A stretch of DNA of 64,000 bases from assembly GCA_958450365.1 (NCBI GenBank), contig CAUEEP010000755.1, positions 1,075,501-1,139,500 on the forward strand. The letters run 5' to 3'. The position numbers and the translations under genes were made by a program. Position 1 is the first letter of the stretch. Each line of letters begins with the position of its first letter. Source of the stretch: Mesorhabditis belari. Lineage: Eukaryota; Nematoda; Chromadorea; Rhabditida; Rhabditidae. This document shows, piece after piece, positions 35,996 to 48,400 of the stretch. The notes below the pieces were generated by a model. It saw only the letters and a list, made by a program, of their open reading frames with translations. It did not search any database and was not told the origin of the DNA.

Positions 35996-36550
35996 TTATC
36001 CAGATCCACTAAAGTAACAAGCTCCATTTGGGACAGAATAACACTGAGTTTCGATTGTTGTGTTGATATTAGCTGTCGAGCAACAGACACTGAAACATTA
36101 CAGTACGTGACAGCTATTACAGCTATTACAGCTATTACAGCTATTACAGCTATCATTTGATCGACTGTTGAACTCACCCAGTGTTGTTCGAGCCACCCGA
36201 TTTCGCGCAAGTACCCCATGTATCCACACATCTCTGCCGGCATTCTGTGAAACAACCAGTGCCAATCCATCTCAAATTACAGTATTAGTGAAAGATCTTT
36301 AAACGAACTGTCCAGACAATTGAGCAATTGGGCAATTGCACAACTGCCATTGATTTGTAAGGAAGGGGAAGCCCGTCGTGACCGAGATTGATTGTCCCTT
36401 GCAATAATCCTAGACATTTCTTTCACAAGTATACCCTAGACTTCTTACTTGACAAGCTGATGTTCTCTCCGCAATCGTGTAGCTGTTTGGAATCTTCGTG
36501 AATCCGTAAGAGACAGCGAGAAGTGCAGCGATGAGGAGCGTTGAGTACGA
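35996..36550 (-). CDS. Small secreted 12-cysteine protein, copy 2
   Basis: Exons: 36449-36550, 36309-36409, 36178-36270, 35996-36089 (stop TAA 35996-35998), phases 0, 2, 2 as in copy 1 and exon lengths 102, 101, 93, 94 against 105, 101, 99, 94. Signal peptide YSTLLIAALLAVSYGF; shared motifs GQSIS, WQLCNCPI, GTGC and CC-x-TAN-x-NTTI. All 12 cysteines match copy 1 in spacing except an 11- instead of 13-residue gap before CC. The third exon uses an unusual TTTGAG acceptor. The ATG exon is not resolved; the intron to the right holds the 36690-37150 array. About 2.5 kb from copy 1 in the same orientation, hence a tandem duplication. Function unknown. Confidence 0.85.
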
Positions 36551-36689
36551 CTGAAAGTTCTATACGTTCTAAATGTAATTTCAGCTTTCAATTCACAGGT
36601 AGCTCCTAGAATCGCTTTAAAGAGTGTTATTTGGCGCTGAACTTGACCAGAGGCTTTGGCCAACTCCCTGGCTCAGAGTCTGTAACAAA

Positions 36690-37160
36690 CTGAAAACAGC
36701 TGAAGTACAGCTGAAGTACGACTGACAGTACAGCTGAAAGTACAGCTGAAAGTACAGCTGAAAGTACAGCTGAAAGTACAGCTGAAGTACAGCTGAGTAC
36801 GACGACAGTACAGCTGAAAGTACAGCTGAAAGTACAGCTGAAGTACAGCTGAAAGTACAGCTGAAAGTACAGCTGGTACGACTGACAGTACAGCTGAAAG
36901 TACAGCTGAAAGTACAGCTAAAAGTACAGCTGAAGTACAGCTGAGTACAGCTGAAGTACAGCTGAAAGTACAGCTGAAGTACAGCTGAAAGTACAGCTGA
37001 AAGTACAGCTGAGTACGACTGACAGTACAGCTGAAGGTACAGCTGAAAGTACAGCTAAAAGTACAGCTAAAAGTACAGCTGAAAGTACAGCTGAAAGTAC
37101 AGCTGAAAGTACAGCTGAAAGTACGACTAAAACTACAGCTGAAGTACAACTGAAAGTACG
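36690..37160 (-). repeat. 12-bp CTGTACTTTCAG array upstream of 12-Cys copy 2
   Basis: About 38 copies. Read in the sense of the gene (minus), each unit contains TTTCAG, the nematode 3' splice-site consensus, so the intron carries dozens of potential acceptors. Confidence 0.93.
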
Positions 37161-37430
37161 ACTGCCCTAGCTCTTGATATGAGGCTGAATGAGCTGTAAA
37201 CTGTAGCTAGAAGCTTTGGATTTAAATCTAATCTAAAGAATCGAGAGATCTTCAAAAACATACCATAGATCCGGACTCTTTGAATAAATAAACTAGCGAA
37301 GAGAAAGTTTTAGAGTTTAAAATATGAAACAGATCAACGAACTCACTGCATAATCTTGGCCATAAATTTGGGTAATTTGTGACCTTTAACAACTGTCCAC
37401 GTTGTAAAAGTTGTAAAAAGTTTTTGGGCA

Positions 37431-37699
37431 AAAAAAGCAGTCTTCTTCTTTATCGTGTTCACCAAATTGCTGACCATTTATGGCCATCAAAAATCGGCTT
37501 TTTCGAGTTCGAGATTCAAATTGAAATCATCGACACAAATCTATAAAATTCAAAATAATAAGCTTTAGAAATACTGGCTTTTTTTTAAACATCAAACTCT
37601 TTATTTCTTTGTCTTTAACATCACGAAAAAGTCGATTTTTGATGGCCATAAATGGTCAGCAATTTGGTGAACTACGATAAAGAAGAAGACTGCTTTTTT
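37431..37699. mobile_element. MITE with 75-bp terminal inverted repeats
   Basis: AAAAAAGCAGTCTTCTTC at the left is mirrored by GAAGAAGACTGCTTTTTT; arms share TTGCTGACCATTTATGGCC. Central about 115 bp AT-rich. Confidence 0.92.
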
Positions 37700-38750
37700 A
37701 ACATTACATTTTCTATCTATTGATAGATATGAAATGAAAAAAAACAACTGATTTATAGACAATCATTGAAATATTCTCCATTATTTTGAATGAATTGAGC
37801 CTATTTTACTGACAGAAGTCTCCCTCTCTCAAAGAAAATACTCGGCTTTAATGCAAAACCAATCTGTCAGCCATTTTTGACATCATCTTTGGAATCAAAG
37901 TCTTTCATCGCTAAATCGCTGATCGCTGATCATTACTCCCTCGGAATAAGTAGCAATCAAAGGTGCAAGATCAGGGCTACCAAATGGACACCTCTCATCA
38001 GGATCACCTCTCATCCAAGTTTAAAACGATTAGGATCACCCTCATCCAAGTTTAAAACGAATCATCTTCGAAACATGTGCATTATCATGTTGAAGAATGA
38101 TTTTTCTCTTGGAGCTCTTTCTCTGACAAAGATTTAGCTGAGTTGTTGAGTTAAGTTGAGTTGAGTGTTGTGTCTAGTAGTTGAGTGTTGAGTTAGTTGA
38201 GTTGAGTGTTGTGTCTAGTCTAGTTCCAAAAGTGTCTAGTAGACTCTTCCAAATCCCAGAGCACCGAGAGCATAAATCTCAGCATCAACATGAAGCATCA
38301 ACATGAATCTCAGCATAAATCGAGAGCAATCTCATGCACATTTGGCATCACGTCGTGGCTTTTCCCGGCTTTTCCTGACCTTTCCTGGCTCAGGCTTTTC
38401 CCCTCAGCAACCCATTGACTTTCACCGAAAGTCAGCTAGAATCCATTTTCATTCCTTGTCACAATACGGAGTAAAAGCGAGTTGCTTTCACATCGATGGC
38501 GAGAGAGATGAGCGGCGCTGATTGAAACGTGTTCACATTTTGATAGTTTTTAACAAGAAAACGGTTTTGATAGTTATTTCAAAAGCGAATCTTTTAATAA
38601 GTTTAGTCAAGTTTAAAAAAAATATAAAACATTTATCTTATATTCAAATAAAAGCTAGTCAATTGTGCACAAAGTTAGCATTGACTCGAATGAAATCGTT
38701 TCCAATTGAGGTTACCTGAAGATGATTTCTTCGAATTTTCACCCCAAAAG

Positions 38751-38813
38751 CTTCCTCAAAGTGGAGACTTCCGAGCAAAGGACACACAGAAATCGCACCA
38801 TCATCACCGACTG
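38751..38813 (+). pseudogene. Copied exon 5 of the four-TM gene
   Basis: Encodes FLKVETSEQRTHRNRTIIT and a stop, aligned with FVKVQTSEERTNKNITVIT of exon 42906-42976. No donor follows and no other exon of that gene is nearby, so it is a fragment. Confidence 0.75.
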
Positions 38814-38879
38814 AAAAAAGCACTGCTGAAGGCTCATTGGATTCCAATTTTCGTGAATCCTCAATGAATGAATCAAAGG

Positions 38880-39420
38880 ACCAACATGAACCTCTCATGA
38901 TCTACAAAGAACTTTATTTTCTTTTATATTCTTGGTTTAACCCGTCAATTTGTGGTATTTCCCCCTTGCAGAAAAACTTTTTGTTCTTCTTGTACCGAGG
39001 AAACGTCGCTCTGTCAGCATCAACTATATGAACTGAAAAACTACGAGTTATCGAATGTCACTTCTCACTTCTTTTTGACTTCTCCTGATCCAGCCTCCAG
39101 CATGAACCTCTCATGATCCAGCCTCCAGCATGAACCTCTCATGATCCAGCCTCCAGCATGAACCTCTCATGATCCAGCCTCCAGCATGAACCTCTCATGA
39201 TCCAGCCTCCAGCATCAACCTCTCATGATCCAGCCTCCAGCATGAACCTCTCATGATCCAGCCTCCAGCATCAACCTCTCCTGATCCAGCCTCCAGCATC
39301 AACCTCTCATGATCCAGCCTCCAGCATCAACCTCTCCTGATCCAGCCTCCATCATCAACCTCTCATGATCCAGCCTCCAGCATCAACCTCTCATGATCTA
39401 CAGAGAACTTTATTATACAT
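38880..39420. repeat. 28-bp minisatellite
   Basis: About 11 copies of a unit with ATGAACCTCTCATGATCC and AGCCTCCAGC (39097-39400); the boundary sequence CTCTCATGATCTAC-AGAACTTTATT occurs at both ends (38893, 39393). Confidence 0.93.
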
Positions 39421-39719
39421 TATGGATTCCAGATCGATCAAAAAAACAGGGAAATCACAAAAATCATTTTGCAAATCGAAATTCGAGTAGTGGAACGGGA
39501 AAATATTTCCAAGGTCACAAGGCCGAAAAGAAAAAAAGGAAGAAAAATTCTCACTTCTTTTTATGCAACCGGCCTCTGTCCGAAAAGAAACCGGTCGAAG
39601 AGTCGGTTTCAAAAAAAAAGAAAAAAAAGAACAATTTGAAAGTCACATACACCTTTCCATATATCCTTGATGAATTCGTTGATTTTTGGCGTCTCGATTT
39701 TCATCATTTTTATCACTGA

Positions 39720-41205
39720 TTTTATGCATTTTAGCAACTTTTATGCAAAAAATAAGTATACTATGGTAAAAATATATAAATTTTCATAATCCGGTGTTAG
39801 TTTTTAAAAAAATAGCCCGTTCTCCGACTTAAACCGACTTTCCGACATTTGCAAAAAGTATAAGAACGCTTGGGACACCCTGTACCGTAGTTTGCTTTTT
39901 CTAAATCTTCAAATTATCTAAACAATTATAAACAACTATTTCTTTTACCACCAATAAAAAAGAATGTCCGTTAAACAATGGTTCACAGCGCATAAGACCT
40001 CTCCCCAAGATGACAAGCTTTACCTGTGCCGTCTCAGAACCTTTTGTCATCTTTGGGGGGGAGGTCTTATGCGCTATGAATTGTTAAGGATCATGGCAAC
40101 GGATGTTCTCCGTGCGCCTGAGTCAGAACAAGACTTGGTAAAATCCCATGGTCTGAATTCCTGAAGAACATAATTCATAGCGATAAGGCCTCCCCCCAAG
40201 ATGACAAGCTTTACCAACAATAGTAAATCTTCAAATAGAAGTTTCTCCTGAAAATGAACTGTGAGAATGAAAATGAAACTTGATCAGCTTTTAAGTAAAT
40301 CAATTGTACTATCTAACAAGAAAGGCTAAACTTTTCAAATAATCCTCTCTAGAAATAACAGTCGATAATAATATGATAACAGTAGACACAAATCGTTTAA
40401 CAGATTTCCGAGATGAGAATGTCCGTTAAACAATGGTTCACAGCGCATAAGACCTCCCCCCAAGATGACAACAAGCTTCACCTGTGCCGTCTCAGAACCT
40501 TTTGTCATCTTTGGGGAGAGGTTATTATCGATTATTATAAAACTATAGAAATTGATTAATCTCACAATCCTTTTTTAGCGCTAAATTTCAGTGTTGCGAT
40601 ATGGGATGATCGCGGTGTTCTCGATTCATTTTCAAGTGAATGTTTTCGTCATGTTATTCGCCACAAAACCCTAACGCTTAGTAATGGGAAAAGCTTTGCA
40701 GGGATTTTTCCCGAAACTTCTCAAATCATGGGAAATCTCTACCGTAACCAAATCAAATCAACAATCGGCTAAAGAAAGAGCTTCAAGCTCAAGCTTTACC
40801 TGTGCCGTCTCAGAACCTTTTGTCATCTTTGGGGAAGGTCTTATGCGCTATGAATCCTGTTTTTTTTCTAGTTTTTTTTTCGTGATTTGTTGTGATTCGG
40901 ATTGTGAAAAATTTTGCAATAATTTTGGATTAGAAATCTTTCAAAAAAGAGCACTTAAAACAAAACAAAAACACTTTGACGAGCTTTCTCATCGAAATTC
41001 TCATCAAAAAGTTGTTTAGATGCAAATTTTATACAAAAAAAAATAAGTAAAGTATAGTAAAAATATCTGAATTTTCATAATCCGGTGTTAGTTTTTAAAA
41101 AAATAGCCCGTTTTCCGACTTAAACCGACTTTCCGACATTTACAAAAAGTATAAGAACTTTTGAGACACCCTGTACCGTAGTTTGCTTTCTCTAAAGCTA
41201 ATCAT
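39720..41205. mobile_element. Nested MITE cluster between 170-bp direct repeats
   Basis: 39725-39905 and 41030-41205 are direct repeats (CATAATCCGGTGTTAG, CTTAAACCGACTTTCCGAC, ACACCCTGTACCGTAG). Between them are a foldback MITE (39982-40080), partial copies (40168-40230, 40438-40530, 40793-40855) and the 40521-40783 core, an inverted copy of 29427-29682. The direct repeats could be LTR-like or two insertions of one element. No transposase was seen. Confidence 0.75.
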
Positions 41206-41245
41206 TTTCTAATCATCATAAATATCTAATCATTTTTTCAGCTAA

Positions 41246-43267
41246 ATGACGCAAATATGGCTTTGGCAGCCATCCAATCACCCACCCGAGGGCCCCATTC
41301 GAGAAGATCAATACAAATGTGCATGTGGGCTAACGGCAAAGGTGAAAGACTCAAAACGAGAAAATCTGTCATAACAGAACGCCTAAGTTCTAACTAAATA
41401 TAGAGAATTTTAAATAAAAAAGCTCATAAATCTCTCTTTGTTTTAAATCTAGCATTTTAAGTTTTGTTTTGACTTTACAAAGCAAATTTTGATCACAATC
41501 GGCTGAAAGTCTTTTGGTTGAAAGTCTTTTGGTTGAAAGTCTTTCGGTTGAGAGTCTTTCGGTTGAAAGTCTTTCGGTTGAGAGTCTTTCGGTTGAAAGT
41601 CTTTCGGCTGAGAGTCTTTCGGCTGAGAGTCTTTCGGCTGAGAGTCTTTCGGTTGAAAGTCTTTCGGTTGAAAAGTCTTTCGGTTGAGAGTCTTTCGTCT
41701 GAGAAACACAATCGTCTACGAAAGATTGACAATTAAAATTGAGTTCAGAAAGATCTTTGCTAATACTTTGCTAAATTCTTTGCTCCTAAATCTCCTATAA
41801 AAGCTAATTTCCAGTTCGGTTTCACTGTGTTCACCATCTTCGATATTGTCCTTTTGGTCTTCTCGATCATCGGCCTATTCATTGTTCCGTTTCTTTTGGT
41901 TTGTAAAAAGCAATGACAAGTAAAAGAAAAAGTTTAAAAATAAAGCAAGTAGCAGAAGCAAGTCTTTAGGTTTCTAGCAAGTAAGTCTAGCAGAAATCTA
42001 TCTTGTGACATCCAGCTAGCTTGCCTATCATTTGTGGGAGTCGAATCTTTGATCCTTGGATCTCTGGTTGACACTCTACCAATTGACCCATCCAGAATTC
42101 CCAAACTTTTCAGAGAAGAGCTAACATCCCTGGAAATAGACTAATGACTTCCAGAAAAGCTCGTGAAATTGAATCCTCATCTTCTAGGCTTTTCAATTCC
42201 CCCTTGCCATCGGGATGATCGTTCTGGCTGTGATGTCGATTAAAACTCTTCGGCCATTCTTCATGCAAATCTACGGAATCATCTATGTGAGCTCTAGATA
42301 ACTGAAATGAAATTAAAGTTTTAACTTTTAGATAATCGAGATGGTTTATTTGTTCATCGCTTTGGCGGCTATGTTCTTCCTCTTTGTTTTGACTGGATTC
42401 CTGTAAGTTTAGTTCGTGTTTTTCGATGGTAATAGGAATAAGAATCTGACGTGTGACATCCAGCTAGATGATTGATCTTTTGTAAAAGTCAATTGACTCT
42501 TGGCTTCCCGTGTCTGGCACTCTCCCAAGGGCGCGAATGACCGCGCCCCCCCCCCACCCCAGGAAGAGGGGGCCCCCCCCACCCACCCCCCATGAGTTCT
42601 CCGGCCCCCACCGTCCCCGACTCGACCATTGATCCATTCAAACTTTCCATATAGCGGTGAAATAGAAGGAGTCAAACCTGTGACATCCAACTAGATGCTC
42701 GATCTCTTGTAAAAGTCTATTGACTTTTGGCTTTCCAGTCTAGCACTCTACCAATTGATCCATTCAGAGACTCGACCATTGATCCATTCAAACTTTCCAT
42801 ATAGCGGTGAAATAAAAGGAGTCAAACCTGTAGCATCCAACTAGATGATTGATTATTTATTAAACCCTGGCAATCAAAAGGAGATCGAAAATAAAAAGCT
42901 TACAGTTTGCTGTTTGTCAAAGTGCAAACTTCCGAGGAAAGGACAAACAAAAATATCACCGTGATCACCTCGTTTGGTGAGTCCTCACTCAAGGATTTCA
43001 TTTTATTAAACCTTTTTCTTCAGTGGTCGCCATTCTCTCTGTTCTCACCGCTATTTTGGCTCTTTGGCGGTGCAAAGTGAGCTGGGAGTTTTACAAATAT
43101 GTTAGGCGAGTTTTCTCAGATCTTATTCACTTTATCTTTCTAATTGGATATCACAATAGCAAAAAAACTTTTGAAAACATTTACATTTTCATTTTGATAT
43201 TTTTAGAGACCGCCAGCTGGCCATTGAAAAGCAACCAAGCAACATTGGATTCAATCAAGTGGCTTAA
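41246..43267 (+). CDS. Four-transmembrane protein, nematode DUF7027/LAPTM-like
   Basis: Complete gene: exons 41246-41341, 41815-41898, 42188-42286, 42332-42402, 42906-42976, 43024-43105, 43207-43267; phases 0,0,0,2,1,2; 187 residues. The N-terminal cytosolic part ends in YKCACG. TM1 TIFDIVLLVFSIIGLFIV, TM2 LAIGMIVLAVMS, TM3 VYLFIALAAMFFLFVLTGF, TM4 VVAILSVLTAILALW. The tail WEFYKYVRDRQLAIEKQ ends at TAA. This Cys-containing start followed by four TMs is the layout of the small DUF7027/LAPTM-like membrane proteins of nematodes; exact family unproven. Intron 6 uses a GC donor (AG/GCGAGT). AATAAA follows at 43279. Intron 1 holds a GAGAGTCTTTCGGTT array; introns 2 and 4 hold tRNA-like repeats. 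Confidence 0.85.
41995..42850 (-). repeat. Three tRNA-like SINE-type repeats in introns of the four-TM gene
   Basis: On the minus strand, copies at about 42000-42100, 42420-42545 and 42640-42780 share an A-box-like GGTCAATTGGTAGAG (or GATCAATTGGTAGAG) and GCTAGCTGGATGTCACA. The first also has a B-box-like GATTCGACTCC, the third GGTTTGACTCC after a roughly 40-nt insertion. None folds as a clean tRNA. 42540-42600 is an abrupt run of C/G homopolymers. Confidence 0.5.
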
Positions 43268-43374
43268 TAATAGAATGTAATAAATGATGTATATAAAAAA
43301 CTAGCTCACAAATAAACAATGTTTTATTTAGCTTATTTATTAAATATTGTGTCTGCTACGGGTTTTTGGCTTGA

Positions 43375-44225
43375 TCTGAAGCTAAGGGAAAGCACTAAGG
43401 GGAAGATCTGAAGGAAGCTAAGGGAAGATCTGAAGGAAGCTAAGGGGAAGATCTGAAGGAAGCTAAGGGGAAGATCTGAAGGAAGCTAAGGGGAAGATCT
43501 GAAGGAAGCTAAGGGAAGACTGAAGGAAGCGGGGCTGAAGGGCTAAGGGGAGACGAAGGAGCAAGGGGGCGAAGGAGCAAGGAGCGAAGGAGCAAGGGGG
43601 CGAGGGCGGAGCGAGGAGCAAGGGGAGCTGGCAAGGGGAGCTGAAGGAAGCAAGGGAGACGAAGGAGCAAGGGGAGACGAAGGAGCAAGGGAAGACGAAG
43701 GAGCAAGGGAGCGAAGGAGCAAGGGAAGACGAGGAGCAAGGGAAGACGAAGGGCAAGGGGAGACGAGGAGCAAGGGAGACTGAAGGAAGCTAAGGGAAGA
43801 CGAAGGAAGCAGGGGAGACTGAAGGAGCAAGGGAGACTGAAGGAGCAAGGAGACGGGAGCTAAGGGAAGACGAAGGAGCTAGGAGACGAGGAGCTAAGGA
43901 AGACTGGCTAAGGGGAGACGAAGGAGCAAGGGAGCGGAGGGGAAGCGAGGGCAAGGGAGCTGAAGGAGCAAGGGGAGCGGCTAAGGGGAGACGAAGGAGC
44001 AAGGGAGACGAGGAGCAAGGGAGACGGCAGGGGAGCTGAGGGCAGGGGCGAGCTAAGGGGAGACTGAAGGAGCTAAGGGAAGACTGAAGGAGCTAGGGGG
44101 ACTGAAGGAGCTAGGGGAAGATCGGGAGCAAGGGGAAGATCTGAAGGAAGCGGGGGCTGAAGCTAAGGGGAAGATCTGAAGGAAGCTAATGGGAAGCACA
44201 AGCTAAGGGGAAGCACTTTTAAGGA
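43375..44225. repeat. Degenerate purine-rich array
   Basis: Units GAAGGAAGCTAAGGGGAAGA and shorter, shuffled forms. The flank (AAGCACTTTTAAGGAAAGCTG, AACGTTGTGTGC) recurs as a unit without the array at 49690-49810. Confidence 0.93.
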
Positions 44226-44565
44226 AAGCTGTTCGAGTCTAAACGCTGCCATGATCCTTAACAAAAATTTCTGCTTTTTATGACCCCTATAAACGTTGTG
44301 TGCTAGAAAGGGGGCGAAAATTGTTTAGAATCGACAAAGAATTGTCGATTCTAAACAATTTTTACACATTTAAGCACAAAGTATTCTTTAAACACACAAA
44401 GTATTCTTTGCAATACATCAATTTCCCTAATTCTCCTTTAAAAGCACACTAGTAATTCGTTATTCAAAGCAAATTAGTTTTGATATTAAAGTAAAGCTTT
44501 TTGTACTTACAAATGTACATTCTTACTTATATTTTTTTTTGCACTTACATTACTTACATACATTT

Positions 44566-45140
44566 TTTGATAGCTAGATACAGGTTGGGGGTTTTTTTCG
44601 TTACATTTGAAGTCCGTTAAAGTATTGATGAAGCTGGCACAATGAATCGATTGAAGTCATTCATTTGATTGAGTCCAATGGCTGAATCTTTAGGGGGAAT
44701 TTTTTAGACAGAACTTTAATCATCTACAACTGTATCAAATCAATTAAAATCAATTCAATTCTTATTAAGTACAACAACAATCTATAGCTAAATCTTTAGC
44801 TAAACTTTCAGCTTGTAGACTCAAGATGAACTGTAGCTTTAGCTACAGAAGGTAGCTGAACTTTAGCTCTACAAAAAGACTCAATACAGAGAATTACAAT
44901 AATTAGTTATCTATTACAGGATTCTCATAAAAATCAATTTTTCAACTTTCAATCATTCTCTGTAAAATCCCAGCATCAATTCATCGTTTGAGCTCAACGT
45001 CGATTCTCGTTGACTAATATTTTTGATTGCTAGATAAAGGTTGGGATTGTTTGGTCACATTTGAAGTACTGTTAAAGTATTGACGTAGCTGGATCAGTGA
45101 ATCAATTGAAGTCATTCATTTGATTGAGTCTACCAATTGA
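44566..45140. repeat. Direct repeat upstream of the eRF1 gene
   Basis: About 120 bp (CATTTGAAGT, GTTAAAGTATTGA, TTGAAGTCATTCATTTGATT) at 44566-44685 and 45020-45140. It may duplicate part of the promoter; no exon seen between. Confidence 0.8.
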
Positions 45141-45458
45141 AATTGGTTTCATTGAGCTTGGCTTCTTACGCTTCTGCATTCTTCTTACGATCAAAAGTTT
45201 AATTATAAAAAAAAACGAATCTAAAACTATTTTCCAGCATTCAAGCATAACTGTGACTCTTCAAAGATCAGTTTTTTGCAGCTTTTTGGCAGAAAAATTG
45301 CACAACCATCTCTCCTTTTCGACGCTTTTCCTTTTTGCGCCTTTTCCCTCCATAAATTGTGCAATATTTTCTTGATTGTGCAAGCTTGCCTCTAAGCTTT
45401 CTTTCTATATAAGAAATCTTTTTATCTTCTATCAAAATTCTCGATTATTCTCTCCAAA

Positions 45459-48400
45459 ATGTCTTCTATTTTGGTAAATTCTTGTAAATTCTTCTAATTT
45501 TTCTTTTTAGGAACAAGATTTGAATGTGGAAATGTGGAAAATCAAGCAGATTATCAAGAATTTAGAGTCAGCAAGGGGGTTGGTCAAAGAAAAAGTCAAA
45601 GAAAAGAATTTTAAGACGTTTAAGACGATTTCCGGTCACTATATTCGTTTCAGATTTCAGATCACTCAAAACCCTTTATTGTACCTTAATTGAGCGATTT
45701 CTTCTCCAATAGACATTGCCCATTTCAGCAACGGTACCTCAATGATCTCATTGATAATCCCAGGCGGTGATCAAATTGCTTTTTACTCGAAAATGTTGGT
45801 GGAAGAGCATGGGACGGCGTCGAATATCAAATCGAGTGCCAATCGAAATTCCGTTCTTTCCGCCATTGCGTCAGTGCAAAATCGACTCAAGCTTTATAAT
45901 AAAGGTATAAATATCTCGATTTTTACTTTAATCACTTTAGACCACGATAAATAAGGAAGGGATCGTATTAGAACAAAATAGGAATCGTATTGGAACCGTG
46001 TTGGAACCGTATTGGAACAAATAAGGAACCGTATTGGAACCGTATTGGAACCTTATTGGAACCGTATTGGAACAAATAGGAGTCGGATTGGAACCGTGTT
46101 GGGACGGTTTTGGAATCGTATTGGAACCTTATTGGAACCGTATTGGAACCGTATTGGAATCGTATTGGAACAGTATTGGAACCTTATTGGATCCGTATTG
46201 GAACCGTATTGGAACCGTATTGGAACCTTATTGGATCCGTATTGGAACAAATAGGAGTCGGATTGGAACCGTATTGGAACCTTATTGGAACAGTATTGGA
46301 ACCTTATTGGAACAAAATAGGAATCGTATTGAAACCACAACATCAACCACAACATCTTGTGGTTGCTGTGGAGAGATTAAGACTTTGCTCATTCCGGGCG
46401 AATGTTGCACGCTAAAGAAAAACAATTTCCTGTCATCTTGGGGGGAAGTCTTATGCATGATTAACTCGAAAAAACAACCAACCAATTTCTTCGAATTGTG
46501 TCCTTGCTTTTGATTCTTTTGATCCTTCACGTCGGCACACAAAACTTCAGCTGAATGAGGGCGGTTGCTAGGTGAATGAAGAAGAGGGCCGAAGAGTCCT
46601 TGATATGCGTGGGCAGAGACATTGCAGTGAGCCGATGAATGGTATGGCGAAAGACAGAAAATAAACCCATTGACGATCGCGGTTTGGGTGATCGTCAATC
46701 ATCAATGGTCGATTTGAACCAAAATCAATGACTAAATCCTACAAAATTTCCAAATATGGCGACTTAAAAGACTCTAGAATCCGAATGAGTCTGAGCTTAG
46801 ATTTGGTAAAAGAAACTCTATTTTGTTTGCTTTTAGTTCCACCAAATGGCCTTGTTATCTACTGTGGAACAATTCAAAACGAAGGAAAAGAAAAGAAAAT
46901 CAACATCAATTTTGAACCCTTCAAAATGATCAGCAAATCGTTGTACTGGTGTGGGAATAAGTTTAACACTGATTTGTTGAAAGGTATTGTTTCATGAGTT
47001 TCATGAATCAGGCAAATTGATTTGAATTCTTCAATTCTAGAGATGCTCAACGATGACATGAGAATCGGTTTCATCATCATCAACGGAAATGGAGCGCTGT
47101 TTGCCACATTGGAAGGCGCAAATCGAGAGATTCTACAGAAATTTGATGTTCATTTACCGAAAAAGCATGGTAGGGAATGCTGAAGGCTTTGGGAATGAGT
47201 TTTATTAGGAGAATATCAATTTCAATTCAAATTCAATTTAATTCCAATTTCAATTTCAATTTCAGGACGTGGTGGCCAGTCAGCTCTCCGTTTTGCTCGC
47301 CTTCGTGCCGAGAAACGCCATAATTATCTGAGGAAAGTTGCCGAGATTGCTGTGGAAATGTTCATCAAAAATGATCGGGTAAATTCTTGAAATAACATTA
47401 TCGGATTTGTGTTCAAAAGCCAGTGACAGTCATTCGTTTAAGGCTTGCCTAGATGCCTATCACTTTAAACTAAGCCTAGCTTGGTGCTGGGTTCTGGATC
47501 AGATAGCTTATCCGGATTAAACCAGATCTGCTTCAAACATTCTAAACTCGGCTTAGCTATAAGCTTATTCCGGATCAGATCCTTTTCCAATCCAATCTCC
47601 TCCACTCCCTATTCAGATCTCTGTCTCCGGTTTAATCCTTGCTGAATCAGCTGATTTCAAGAATGAACCACAAGAAAGAACTTCAAGAATGACAGTCATT
47701 GTTTAAGGCTTGCCTAGATGCCTATCACTTTAAACTAAGCCTAGCTTGGTTTTGGGTTCTGGATCAGACAGCTTATCCGGAGCAAACCAGATCTCATTCA
47801 AACATTCTAAACTCGACTTAGCTATAAGCTAGCTTATCAGACTCATCCTTTGCCAATCTCCTCCACTCCCTATTCAGATCTCTGTCTCCGGTTTAATCCT
47901 TGCTGGATCAGCTGATTTCAAGAACGAACTCGCCATGTCGAATCTCTTTGATCAAGTGAGAAAAGAAAGAAAACAGAAAGATCGATTTAAAAAGACTTCA
48001 GAGACTTTTTCAGAGACTTCAATCAAAAGTCATCAAAACAATTGACATCTCATATGCCGGGGAAAACGGTTTGAATGAAGCGATCGAGCTTGCAGCCGGA
48101 TCACTTGCTAATGTGAAATTCATACAAGAGAAAAGATTGATTCAGGAATATTTCGATGAAATCAGTCGCGTTAGTTCATTGATCAACAGCTTAAAAATAA
48201 TGATTCTATTTGAGGAAACTGGGAAATTTGTCTACGGAGTCAATCATACCCTGCAAGCACTTGAAATGGGTGTGGTCGAGAAGTTGATCTGTTGGGAGAA
48301 TCTGGACATTGTTCGGTAAGCAATTCATACTGCACTTTGCTATTCAGACCGTACTTTGCAATTCAGACTGTACTTTGCAATTCAGATTGTACTTTCCAAT

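Noticed and set aside
36673..37149. Cys/Ser/Thr/Phe-rich 158-residue minus frame near the 12-Cys gene
   Set aside because: Pure translation of the CTGTACTTTCAG array; cysteines there are unrelated to the conserved family.
39097..39400. Regularly spaced repeats resembling a CRISPR array
   Set aside because: 28-bp units are directly adjacent without unique spacers, and the context is eukaryotic.
43463..44002. Pro/Leu/Ser-rich minus frames
   Set aside because: Degenerate purine array read on the other strand.
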